Source: SPDF01 sp963812085
GTDB lineage: Bacteria > Gemmatimonadota > Gemmatimonadetes > Gemmatimonadales > GWC2-71-9
Direction of reading: 5' to 3'
Length of the DNA stretch: 64,000 nt
NCBI GenBank assembly: GCA_963812085.1
Contig: CAWETL010000004.1
Location: forward strand, 434,001 to 498,000
Shown: positions 10,886 to 18,559 of the stretch, piece after piece
Layout of the letters: each line of letters opens with the position of its first letter
How positions within the stretch are numbered: position 1 is the first letter of the stretch
Position numbers and translations under genes: made by a program
Notes under the pieces: generated by a model
Databases searched by the model: none
Told to the model about the DNA's origin: nothing
Seen by the model: only the letters and a program-made list of their open reading frames with translations

Positions 10886-10893
10886 ACCAATAC
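10871..10893. other. Chimeric junction between bacterial and archaeal DNA
   Basis: Up to about 10885 the + strand encodes KDCDQA of a bacterial lipoprotein. From about 10882 upward the - strand encodes KLYVDGVLVA of an archaeal LamG protein. Both genes end abruptly, in opposite orientation, with only a few shared bases. Base composition and codon use change at the same point. Confidence 0.85.
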
Positions 10894-11470
10894 GCCATCG
10901 ACATAAAGTTTGGCATATGAGCCATCATAAGTTCCGACCACATGATGCCAAGCTCCAGTTCCAATTGTCCATTTGGGCGTATTAGCCTCAACGCCTCCAA
11001 CTGCGTTAAAGACTCTAAACCACAATTGATTATTATTCCATACCTGTAGCTTTATTCCGCCAATTCCACCCCAACTTTGAGTAATTTCCACAACATCGGG
11101 ATACTGCATTGTCTGGCTCGGAAGGTTAATCCAAGCTTCAACAGAAACAGCTGGTCCAGTAAAAGAGGAGAGTGAAGGAATACTGACGTAGTTGGTTGAC
11201 CCATCAAAGCTGAGGGCTTGACCATATTTTCCTGCTGCCCAAGTTGCCCCATAAATTGTGCCATTGTTTCGCTTTTCCGCTGCTGTCAGCGGCTATGGTT
11301 CCAATTCCTTCGTCGAAGCGCCACCATCCTACTAATCCGGGGTGGGGGTCTATTATTGCGGCTTGTGCTTGGTTGTTTGTTTGCCATAGGGCTACTAGGG
11401 ATATTGTTAGGATGGCGCATATTGTTATTGTGATTATTGAGCGTTTTTTGGTCCAAGCGAGCTTGCTCAT
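10882..11470 (-). CDS. Secreted LamG (concanavalin-like) domain protein, 3' truncated, frameshifted
   Basis: The ATG at 11470 follows a strong GGAGAGGAG ribosome site. A signal peptide (MSKLAWTKKRS then a hydrophobic stretch to QAQA) is followed by GLVGWWRFDEGIGTIAADSSGK, the classic LamG opening. One extra base near 11275 (an AAA run on the coding strand) shifts the frame; removing it restores NNGTIYGATWAAGKYGQAL, SFDGSTNYVSIP, VSVEAWINLP and WHHVVGTYDGSYAKLYVDGV. The gene is cut at the junction. LamG domains bind glycans or proteins outside the cell. Confidence 0.8.
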
Positions 11471-11643
11471 AACTAGTTCTCCTCTCCCGAGTGCTTATAA
11501 GTTATATTCCTGGTTGGGGATAAACATTTTTCTCCACAAAGGCAAAGCTGTTTAAGGCCATGTTTTTTTATTGTTCTGCAAGTTTTTTGTCTGATCTAAT
11601 TCAGCTTTAACCATAAAGGTCATTCGAAGTTAACTGTGTGTGC

Positions 11644-11740
11644 GAGCATTTAGAAACGGGAAATATGTTTTTGCTAACTTGTGGTCTTGCCAATTCCAAG
11701 TTTAAATATTCGTTTAGTTACCCAAATCTGAAGGCTCTCA
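11644..11740. repeat. Terminase-downstream repeat, copy A
   Basis: It starts GAGCATTTAGAAA, contains ATGTTTTTGCTAAC and ends in TTACCCAAATCTGAAGGC. Copies lie at 25372-25460 and 32831-32930. The right part encodes, on the - strand, the last residues (AFRFG, stop) of a terminase remnant; the rest is non-coding DNA that followed that gene. Confidence 0.7.
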
Positions 11741-12140
11741 AAGGAGGGGCAACTTGAATTTTAAGCGCGTACCTCAATGCATCTACTGCATGGTCTCTCT
11801 CTTTCACTTCTACTTTATACTCCAACAATTCACTTATCAAATTGACACAATGTCTCGCTATGAAAATACGCGGCAAGCCATCGCCAGCTTTCGGAAAACG
11901 TGCACCAAGTTCTCTTATTCCATCTTCACGTTTACGCAAGTACGCTGAAGCTCGAACAGGCAACAAGTTTACGCTCTGGAACTCCAGCGTTGAACTTAGC
12001 AATAGCCTCAGGCTCCCTGCCGTCACAGAAGACCTCTCCTCTTCCGAATAGAGTTTGGAACTCGCAAAGTTTTTGACGTAAGTCTTCTTTGTAATCCATT
12101 TTGAATTCGAGAAGCTGTAAAATCCTTTATTAGTTAAAAA
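11718..12140 (-). pseudogene. Terminase large subunit, C-terminal nuclease part (remnant)
   Basis: Read from 12140 down: DYKEDLRQKLCEFQTLFGRG and EPEAIAKFNAGVPE, then after frame changes GIRELGARFPKAGDG, RIFIARHCVNLISELLEYK and KERDHAVDALRYALK, ending AFRFG. The pattern of a Cys/Asn-Leu-Ile-Glu helix followed by K-x-DHAVDALRY is characteristic of the C-terminal end of the RNase H-like nuclease in phage terminases. At least two frameshifts are needed. It lies downstream of, and in the same orientation as, the ATPase fragment at 15.0-15.9 kb, so the two may be halves of one gene. Confidence 0.65.
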
Positions 12141-12157
12141 CCACTTATCTGTTTGCC

Positions 12158-12481
12158 ATGTCTATCCAAGTGCCTCTTCCTATTCTTATCACTAAAGAAA
12201 ACAAGTGGTTCGTTGCTTCATGTCCCATCTTGGATATTGCTACCCAAGGAAAGACCGAAAAAGAAGTTAAAGAAAACATGACAGACCTCATAAATGATTA
12301 CCTCAACGACCCAGACACTCAAAAACCATCTATGGAAGATTTACTTTCTTTTTCGCTGACTAATATTCCTGTAAAAATACCAGAAGGTGTAATCCATCGC
12401 AAAGCTTCGACCAGCGCGCTCTGGAATCCTCAAAGGTGCACGCGCGTTAAAAAAAATGGAAACTACAATAAAAACAAGTAA
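12158..12481 (+). CDS. HicB-like antitoxin, orphan
   Basis: The N-terminal 70 residues fit the partial RNase H-like HicB fold: PLPILITKENKWFVASCPIL, DIATQGKTEKEVKENM and DLINDYLNDPDT. Antitoxins of this type neutralise HicA mRNA interferases. No HicA follows directly; the next gene is another HicB. The last about 25 residues, after KIPEGVIHRK, look unlike the family, so the 3' end may be frame-shifted. The conventional ATG is at 12158. Confidence 0.65.
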   Translation: MSIQVPLPILITKENKWFVASCPILDIATQGKTEKEVKENMTDLINDYLNDPDTQKPSMEDLLSFSLTNIPVKIPEGVIHRKASTSALWNPQRCTRVKKNGNYNKNK

Positions 12482-12551
12482 ACCCTTGCCCTTGTTCTTA
12501 TCAGAATTTTTATATTTGTCTCTTATACCACTTATCGTGTTGGCGAATTAG

Positions 12552-12776
12552 ATGCGCGACTTTGATGTAGTGCTTTTGGAAGATGAAACGGGCGGCTACG
12601 TAGCTATAGTGCCTGCTCTGCCGGGGTGTCATACGCAAGGTGATACGTTGGTTGAAGTTATGGAAAACGCCAAAGAAGCCATAGCTCTTTACTTGGAAAC
12701 CCTTACTGTAGAGGAAAAGAAAGATTTGCTGAAAGAAAAAGTCGTGAGCATTCAAAAAGTGAAAGTTTTTGCCTAA
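12552..12776 (+). CDS. hicB: HicB-family antitoxin
   Basis: A 74-residue protein with the compact HicB pattern: FDVVLLEDETGGYVAIVPAL, PGCHTQGDTLVEVMENAKEA and IALYLETL. It overlaps the start of the HicA gene by eight bases, the usual coupling of this module. The antitoxin comes first, the reverse of the classical hicAB order but frequent in archaea and cyanobacteria. It should bind and inactivate the downstream toxin; no C-terminal DNA-binding domain is evident. Confidence 0.85.
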   Translation: MRDFDVVLLEDETGGYVAIVPALPGCHTQGDTLVEVMENAKEAIALYLETLTVEEKKDLLKEKVVSIQKVKVFA

Positions 12777-13002
12777 AATTCCACCAATAGATTCCAATCA
12801 GTTAATTAAAATTCTGGAACGTCAAGGCTTCAAAGTTATCCGCCAAAAAGGTTCACATGTTATACTCATAAACGATGAGAAAACAAGAATAGTTATCCCA
12901 ATGCATCCAGGAAAAGACCTCAAACCTGGACTGACCAGAGCCATACTTCGAGAAGCTGGAATAAATCGCGAAAAATTCTTCAAGCTCTTAAAAGAAAAAT
13001 AA
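12769..13002 (+). CDS. hicA: HicA/YcfA-family mRNA interferase toxin
   Basis: It starts TTG at 12769 inside the end of the antitoxin gene and gives 77 residues. The dsRBD-like HicA fold is clear: LIKILERQGFKVIRQKGSHV with the catalytic His30 in GSH, then IVIPMHPGKDLKPGLTRAIL and REAGINREKF. It cleaves mRNA independently of ribosomes in studied homologues. With its upstream HicB it forms a complete type II system. Confidence 0.88.
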   Translation: MPKIPPIDSNQLIKILERQGFKVIRQKGSHVILINDEKTRIVIPMHPGKDLKPGLTRAILREAGINREKFFKLLKEK

Positions 13003-13116
13003 TCACTCATAATTACTTTGTTTTACAGTTATTTCTATGTTGAATATTTTTTGCTGTGGTGCAGTTTCTTTGACTCCCCCTCATAAACCGTATGATTGCT
13101 TTTAAATCACATTTGT

Positions 13117-13515
13117 CTAATTTGTTTTGCACCATTTTGTTTTAAGATTTTGTATTTCTCTAAAATGTGGGTCATCTGAGAATACAGGACATTGGTGGAT
13201 TTGGGCGGTGGCTGCAATTATGCTGTCGGCCATCGGTATCTGATGGATGCTTCTTAATTCTGCACTCTTCACCGCTATTCTATAGTTAACGTCTATTACT
13301 TCAAAATCTCGACGTATAGTGCTGCTTCTCAAAGCCGCAACTTCCTTTCCTTGTCTTTTTAAATTAATGCGGTGAATCTCATGAATAGTAAGTGAAGAAA
13401 CAACTCTCTCTTTAACTGTCTTGAGTTCTTGCTTTAGTTTTCCTACAAGTTCGGGGTCGTCTGAAAAGAAATACTCAACAAAGAAGCGGGTGTCATACAA
13501 ACATGCGTCATGCAT
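13117..13515 (-). CDS. VapC-like PIN-domain toxin
   Basis: A 132-residue PIN ribonuclease. Acidic residues are at the expected places: YDTRFFVEYFF (first Asp), SLTIHEIHR (Glu), MADSIIAATAQ (Asp) and VFSDDPHFREI (terminal Asp). It overlaps the AbrB-type antitoxin by eight bases. PIN toxins of this group cut RNA or tRNA. A close relative with the same partner type lies at 34619-35002. Confidence 0.87.
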   Translation of the reverse strand: MHDACLYDTRFFVEYFFSDDPELVGKLKQELKTVKERVVSSLTIHEIHRINLKRQGKEVAALRSSTIRRDFEVIDVNYRIAVKSAELRSIHQIPMADSIIAATAQIHQCPVFSDDPHFREIQNLKTKWCKTN

Positions 13516-13741
13516 CTTGATTTCTCATCTCATCTAACGCTTTCTTTATCTCGTCAACATTGCCTTTTCCAGCTCCACTTCCCGCTAAATCAAAAATGCT
13601 TAGGCGTTTTTTTATCACAATTTTGCCCATTTCCTCTATGACTTCTACTTTGGAGCTCTCTTCTATGCCGAACTTCCTTCTCAGCTTAACTGGAATCGTT
13701 ATTTGTCCCTTTCGGGTAACTACAACCTCATTCGAAGTCAT
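13508..13741 (-). CDS. AbrB/SpoVT-type VapB antitoxin
   Basis: A 77-residue protein. An N-terminal swapped-hairpin AbrB DNA-binding domain (EVVVTRKGQITIPVKLRRKF, GIEESSKVEVIEE) is followed by a toxin-binding tail (IFDLAGSGAGKGNVDEIKKA). The start is ATG 13741. It probably represses its own operon. It is highly similar in layout to the antitoxin at 34396. Confidence 0.87.
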   Translation of the reverse strand: MTSNEVVVTRKGQITIPVKLRRKFGIEESSKVEVIEEMGKIVIKKRLSIFDLAGSGAGKGNVDEIKKALDEMRNQDA

Positions 13742-13795
13742 ACTTCATCAAAAGTTCAACTAACAAAAAGTACTACTTAAACATTTATCCACCCA

Positions 13796-13869
13796 AAAAC
13801 AAATACATCAACATCAAAACAACCCCCAAAGAAAACCTAAAGAACCCCCAGACAACTACACAATATAAC
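13796..13869. repeat. Left direct repeat flanking a VapBC cassette
   Basis: AAATACATCAACATCAAAAC..CCCAAAGAAAACC..AAGAACC..CAGACAACTA..CAATATAA matches 14891-14964 at an offset of 1095 bases with about 80% identity by eye. The interval holds only the VapBC pair at 13976-14665 and a terminase scrap. Confidence 0.65.
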
Positions 13870-13975
13870 TTCTATCTTAAGGCAAGCTGAAAGAGGCTCC
13901 GATAGTCCATATTAAATTAATTATGGTGCCAAAGTATTAAAGTAACTTATTCTACTGAATTACTTGTGGTTATAA

Positions 13976-14251
13976 ATGACAACGGCAATAAAAATTGAAG
14001 AAACGAAAAAAGCAAAAGTAGAACGGTTTCAGGCTTCTCTTCTGCTTGAAGAAAACATAAAGATAACCATGCAAGAAGTCATAGGTCTAATGATCGATTA
14101 TGCACTCGAAAACGAGGAAGAAATCATCAAGAAACTAAAAGAACTGCCAGTTCTTGAAGACGACCCAGCATGGAAAACATTGGATAACCCAAAACATTGG
14201 GGAGTCAAAGACTCTTCACAAAGGATAGATGAATTCATCTACGGTTGCTGA
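13976..14251 (+). CDS. VapB-like antitoxin of a PIN system
   Basis: A 91-residue protein with an N-terminal segment of ribbon-helix-helix character (AIKIEETKKAKVERFQASLL, then ITMQEVIGLMIDYALENEE) and an acidic toxin-binding tail (WKTLDNPKHWGVKDSSQRID). It ends exactly where the PIN gene begins. The pair is bordered by direct repeats at 13796 and 14891. Confidence 0.8.
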   Translation: MTTAIKIEETKKAKVERFQASLLLEENIKITMQEVIGLMIDYALENEEEIIKKLKELPVLEDDPAWKTLDNPKHWGVKDSSQRIDEFIYGC

Positions 14252-14665
14252 ATGTCCATGGCGATTTTTGTTGACACAGGAATATTCGTAGCCTTGCACA
14301 ACGCGGACGACGAATTTCACTCAAGAAGCAAAGAGCTCATGAAACAGGCTTTGAAGAGCAATTTCGGTCGGATATTTACTTCAGATTACATAATAGATGA
14401 AGCAATTACCACGGCACTGGTGAGAACCAAAAAACATGACTTAGCCCACGATTTGGGAGGGTTCATAATCGAATCACCCAGAATAACAAAACTATGGGTC
14501 GGAGAAGACGTTTTCAAGTTGGCATGGAAAAAATTTAGCGTTTTCAAGGATAAACCCCTGAGCTTCACAGACTGCACCTCCATAGCAATCACTGAGACAA
14601 AGGGGATCAAGCAGATTATGAGCTTTGACCGCGGCTTTGACGGATTAGTTAATAGAATCTGCTAA
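14252..14665 (+). CDS. VapC-like PIN-domain toxin
   Basis: A PIN ribonuclease of 137 residues; ATG 14252 directly follows the antitoxin stop, and ATG 14258 is an alternative giving MAIFVDTGIFVALH. Acidic residues are in FVDTGIF, SDYIIDEAIT, SFTDCTSIAI and SFDRGFDG. The C-terminal ITETKGIKQIMSFDRGFDGL fits archaeal and cyanobacterial VapC proteins. Confidence 0.85.
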   Translation: MSMAIFVDTGIFVALHNADDEFHSRSKELMKQALKSNFGRIFTSDYIIDEAITTALVRTKKHDLAHDLGGFIIESPRITKLWVGEDVFKLAWKKFSVFKDKPLSFTDCTSIAITETKGIKQIMSFDRGFDGLVNRIC

Positions 14666-14744
14666 TTTGTACTTAGAAGTCACTTTAAGTTATTTGTGGT
14701 AACAGATACCTGTCTTCATCTCCTGGATTGAAGTCCGCTTCAAT

Positions 14745-14890
14745 TAATTGGCCAAACCTGAAAGCAGACAAGGGCACAGTAGACTTCAAAACAACCCCAT
14801 ACCGTATACCGCCGACATCTCACATGTCCCCTCTCCTGCCTTCTCAAAATGCGAACCCAAATCCCGCAGAGCACGCACTTTATTCCCCAT
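14745..14890 (-). pseudogene. Second scrap of terminase nuclease region
   Basis: On the - strand, VFMGNKVRALRDLGSHFEKAGEGT aligns with REDGIRELGARFPKAGDGL of the 11.7 kb remnant. It is followed at once by disrupted reading. It sits inside the right half of the region bounded by direct repeats. Confidence 0.45.
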
Positions 14891-14964
14891 AAAAACAGAT
14901 ACGTAACCATCAAAACAGCCGCCAAAGAAAACCCCAAGGAACCTCAGACGACTATGCAATATAA
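14891..14964. repeat. Right direct repeat flanking a VapBC cassette
   Basis: Partner of 13796-13869. The sequence also resembles the segment ending in CTCAGACGACTACGTAATCTGA of the repeat family at 30.6 and 34.0 kb, so it belongs to the same element remnant. Confidence 0.6.
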
Positions 14965-15039
14965 GGAATTCTCATTTAGACAAAAACCGAATATATCAAA
15001 CAAATATTAGCAAAATTAAAAACGGTTTTTCTGCAGCTA

Positions 15040-15898
15040 AACGGTTTAGCGGCTAGAAGATCTGGGAGCGCAAGAACGACCAAAAACGCCATAACGAATC
15101 TTAAGCGACTTAACATCAGGCACATTCTCGAACATGCACTGAGGTATCAAACGGAAAACTACCCGTTCCAACAATTTGCAAACCGGCCATAAACAAAACG
15201 TTCAGCAAGACCTCCAGTATGCGTTCGCAAAATCTCAGCAATATATTCCTTACTTAAAGTCAAATTCTCAAAAATACTCCAGCGATAAACCTTCATTTCT
15301 GGACGAAGCAGACTTGGGATTCTCTGTAATATTAAACAGGTCACTTCCAGGATTATCCGTAGTTGTCGTTAACCAAATACTGGGGTTAACTCGGAACACT
15401 GCAGCGTCCACTTTTTCGAAGACGCCTAACTGACGTCAACCAAGCAGTATCCAAATGGCGAACCAATCGGGCTTCATCAATGTGAATATAATCAACGTTA
15501 GGACCCTCAGCTCGCTCAGGATCATCTAAAGACACAAACCACCACTGCGACCCATTCCAAAACGTAAGGCGCATATCTCCACGATTAAACTCTGCAACAT
15601 ACGGATTCTGCTCAAAAGGAAAAGGACAACCCAACAAGTCCTTGCTCTCTAAGGTTGGAAACAAGATTCGTTTAATCATTGGGAACGACGGCTCAAAAAT
15701 GTACCCTACACTTCCAGGGTACGAAAGCGCCCACGCTAAATCCTCATAGCACCCAACCAGAGTCTTCCCGATCCAGTACCGCACAAGCAAGCTCGCTGAG
15801 TAAAACGTTTCACGGCCAGCAATAAACGGCAGCTGAGCCGGATGCGGGCAAAACTTCAAAAAATCAAAGCCTTGACGCATCGGAGCCTTTGGCTGCAT
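15040..15898 (-). pseudogene. Terminase large subunit, ATPase part (frameshifted and truncated)
   Basis: From ATG 15898: FLKFCPHPAQLPFIAGRETF, then ASLLVRYWIGKTLVG in the Walker A position, YIHIDEARLV as Walker B, and after a shift near 15390 NPSIWLTTTTDNPGSDLF, the coupling motif. A second shift leads to VYRWSIFENLTLSKEYIAEI and THTGGLAERFVYGRF, also typical of terminases. Reading ends near 15040 soon after LKIRYGVFGR, where the nuclease domain should start. The missing nuclease end lies at 11.7-12.1 kb. Packaging motors of tailed viruses are the only family I know with this series of motifs. Confidence 0.75.
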
Positions 15899-16339
15899 CT
15901 CGATTCGCCTTTTCAGTTTTCTGTTTATTCACCGAAGCAAGCAAAGCCTCCTTAAGCACTGGATCGACCAACTACAGACCTGAGCCAAACACTCAGTTAG
16001 ATCAGCTTCAAAATTGGAGAAATGCAATCTAAAAAAATACTCAACAACTTCATCGGCGCCGTCACCTCCCAACACCCCCGGAACAGCGCAACGAAATAGT
16101 TCCCTAACACGCCTAAGAAAAACTTCCAGGCTCTTAGAAATCAAATCCACATCTTCAGCCAGAAGCTCCAAAGATCCAGTTTGGCGATATTTTTCTTCTA
16201 TCTTATCGACTCTGCGAAAAAGAATCTTTTCTGGCTCAGAGAAAGAATCGAAATCAAGATGCACCAAACTGCCAACCGTTGGGTCTTTAAGCTTCTCAAT
16301 CAAACCCTCAACTCTCCTATTCAAACCCAGCACTTTCAC
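15864..16339 (-). CDS. Unknown protein of the packaging region
   Basis: It overlaps the upstream HTH gene by four bases and runs into the terminase gene. The clear part begins MKVLGLNRRVEGLIEKLKDP and is helical and charged (FRRVDKIEEKYRQTGSLELL, ISKSLEVFLRRVRELFRCAV). In the given sequence it stops at 15929. A single shift near 15960 continues it as DPVLKEALLASVNKQKTEKA to 15864, overlapping the terminase start. Position between HTH protein and terminase suggests a packaging or portal-associated role, which is inference only. Confidence 0.5.
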
Positions 16340-16900
16340 GGCACAAATACACCTCTCTTTGCTTTTTCTTCCAAAGCCTTCAACTTAGCCAGGATCTCAG
16401 GCAAAACAACTGACTCATAGATTAAACAATTAACCTTAAGCATCAAATTCAAAGCACTAAGCTGCACTAACGGATTAGTTGAAGAGAGAAGGCGTAGGCT
16501 TGCCTGACGATAAATGAAGTCATTTCGATTAACAACCTTAGGCAAAACATCCTCTGGCTTAATTGTGCTGCACAGAATTGGCTGCCACTCTGATCGAGTC
16601 TTAAGATCATTGTACACTATACGTTTTGAACACGTGTATTTCTGGCTTACCTGCTTTGAAATCTGGGCTTTGGTTAGTCCTAATGCTTCAAAGTTTAGCT
16701 CATCTAAACGTCTTTTATCTTCATCCAAACGTCTTACCTCCAACGGCAACAACTTGTCGCAAGCCTTCCAACCCAACCTGCAGAACCGCATTCTGGGCGG
16801 ATGTTTCGCGTATTTCACCGAAATTCTTCATCGATGTCTGATATCGTGCTAAACCCTTAAAAGGCTTAAAATCAGCAACATTCACGCTAAAATATTTCAC
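16336..16900 (-). CDS. HTH protein, possible terminase small subunit, frameshifted
   Basis: GTG 16900 opens VKYFSVNVADFKPFKGLARY and TSMKNFGEIRETSAQNAVL; a shift near 16780 joins it to LGWKACDKLLPLEVRRLDED, EALGLTKAQISKQVSQKYTC and SKRIVYNDLKTRSEWQP. The middle part is a helix-turn-helix. Small terminase subunits are DNA-binding HTH proteins encoded directly upstream of the large subunit, as here. A generic regulator remains possible. About 188 residues if intact. Confidence 0.5.
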
Positions 16901-17106
16901 AACTCAAAACCCAAAAAAGCCCAAAAACCCAAGCTTTAACAAATCTAAACCCAAAACGGGCACATCCAACTCAACCAACCCCCCCAAAATTGCAACTTTC
17001 TTTCAAATCCAAAAAATAAAATATTCTAATCCACAACTTTTCCACTTCCCCCATTTCTCTACAGACAGATCCAAAAATGACGCGAATGCACAAATTTATT
17101 GAGCAT

Positions 17107-17289
17107 TTATCCTACTCTTAGCCATTTTGCGTCATAAGCCGTTAACTGCGCAGGAACTAAACTGAACTCCACAACATTTGTGCCTGCAGTGTTGGGAACT
17201 ACCAGGTGAAACTGTAATCCAAAAACCCCGTTGGCTAAGGAATTATTGGATCTTCCCAACTTTGAGGTTGTTGGAACCCAAATCATCAA
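17107..17289 (-). pseudogene. Orphan fragment of a secreted C-terminal beta domain
   Basis: About 60 residues ending FSLVPAQLTAYDAKWLRVG, equivalent to the final strands of the domain that ends the esterase (18560) and subtilase (22943) genes. No enzyme part precedes it; the upstream DNA (17290-17372) is a short intergenic stretch. Confidence 0.6.
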
Positions 17290-17372
17290 GGTTCCTTTTC
17301 ACAAAAACACTTTTCTTAATGCTCATTTGAAGACTTAAATATAAAGTACATCTTTGGTCGATAGAGGCCAAT

Positions 17373-18329
17373 ATGCCGTATCAATATAAATGCCCAAACT
17401 GTGGAAAAACGTATCTTCCAAATGAAATTGGCAAAAGTATGTTTTGTCCAAATCCAAAATGCGGAGCATACGGAATTAAAGGTGTGGCAAATCAAATTGT
17501 TTATTATCCGCCGGACCAAAAACCCAATGCTCGCCAAATTAGCTCTTGTGAGCATACTTTTGATGAGTACAAGCCTATGCTAAGTAAGGCACACAAATTA
17601 TGTTCCAACATTATCAAGAAGGCTGGTTTCACTCCAGAACCCCTTAAAACTGCACTAACCAGTGAATCTTACAGATGGTTCTGGAAACCAAAGAAAGTTA
17701 GATTTTTAGTTGTCGGGGAATCACATGTTTACACTAATCGCAAAGAAAACAAGGCAAAAATGTTGTTAGATAGGTTGCCGGAGAAATACCCGCGGGATTC
17801 ACCGTTAGATTTCGTAAAGTTGGTTTATTGTTTAGGATATGGAGAACCTTATGTTATAGACAAACCGCAGAACATTGAAAACAATGCAGGTACCAAACAA
17901 TACTTTGATTTGTTTAGAAGTTGGGTGAGGCCATTTCTGAAGCAGAATGGCAATTCTTCATTGGAATTGAAGCTGGAAATCCTAAAAACGATTCAAGCTA
18001 AAGGGATATGGCTTCTAGATGCTTCATGTCATGCTTGTGCTATGGGAAAAAATGAACGCTTGCCTTCAAGGATAGTTGACAGAATAATTCCCATTTCATG
18101 GAGTGATTACGTGAAGCCAATTATTGATGACCTTTCTATTGATCCTAAAAATGTCTGGATAATTGGCAAAGGATTACACGATATTTTAAGCGGTGAATAT
18201 GTTAGGGCATCTAACTGGATTTATCAGCCAAACGTGCGCTTTTCAGATTCCCAAAAGTACACAGAGAAAAATCAAAGAGAAGAAACTCTAATTAAGGAAA
18301 TAAGGAAAGTATGCAAAGCCACAGGCTAA
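17373..18329 (+). CDS. Zinc-ribbon protein of unknown function
   Basis: A 318-residue protein. An N-terminal zinc ribbon has CPNCGKTY (Cys7 and Cys10) and FCPNPKCG. The main part contains KVRFLVVGESHVYTN, KGIWLLDASCHACAM and NVWIIGKGLHDIL. The spacing of a GES loop, an LLD strand and a late VWIIGKG strand is reminiscent of the uracil-DNA glycosylase fold, but the catalytic signature is not clear enough to call it. The codons and composition match the archaeal surroundings. It overlaps a 56-codon gene by 19 bases. Confidence 0.75.
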   Translation: MPYQYKCPNCGKTYLPNEIGKSMFCPNPKCGAYGIKGVANQIVYYPPDQKPNARQISSCEHTFDEYKPMLSKAHKLCSNIIKKAGFTPEPLKTALTSESYRWFWKPKKVRFLVVGESHVYTNRKENKAKMLLDRLPEKYPRDSPLDFVKLVYCLGYGEPYVIDKPQNIENNAGTKQYFDLFRSWVRPFLKQNGNSSLELKLEILKTIQAKGIWLLDASCHACAMGKNERLPSRIVDRIIPISWSDYVKPIIDDLSIDPKNVWIIGKGLHDILSGEYVRASNWIYQPNVRFSDSQKYTEKNQREETLIKEIRKVCKATG

Positions 18330-18481
18330 ATGCGTCATCACCCAGGTTCGTACCAAGTTATGATGAACATGTCAATGAATCTTCTCAACGTGAGTTTGTT
18401 AGGAACCTAAAACCTCATTTTACGTCTATTTCAGAGTTATTTAGAGGGCAACAGACTACGGAGAAGAGAAAGGTGCAATAA
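18311..18481 (+). CDS. Small unknown protein overlapping the zinc-ribbon gene
   Basis: ATG 18311 is preceded by AAGGAAATAAGGAAAGT. The 56-residue product starts MQSHRLNASSPRFVPSYDEH and ends ELFRGQQTTEKRKVQ. It overlaps the end of the previous gene by 19 bases in another frame, suggesting co-translation. No family recognised; hydrophilic, no signal or membrane segment. Confidence 0.45.
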   Translation: MQSHRLNASSPRFVPSYDEHVNESSQREFVRNLKPHFTSISELFRGQQTTEKRKVQ

Positions 18482-18559
18482 ACCCTCGCACGCGCGAAAG
18501 ACCACATTAGATTTTTGCGAAAATGTTTTCAAGAATTCAAAGGACACTCTACAGAGTCT

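Noticed and set aside
10382..11470. Horizontal transfer as the cause of the composition change
   Set aside because: Both genes at the boundary are cut mid-domain in opposite orientation with no integrase, repeat or att site, so an assembly chimera is simpler.
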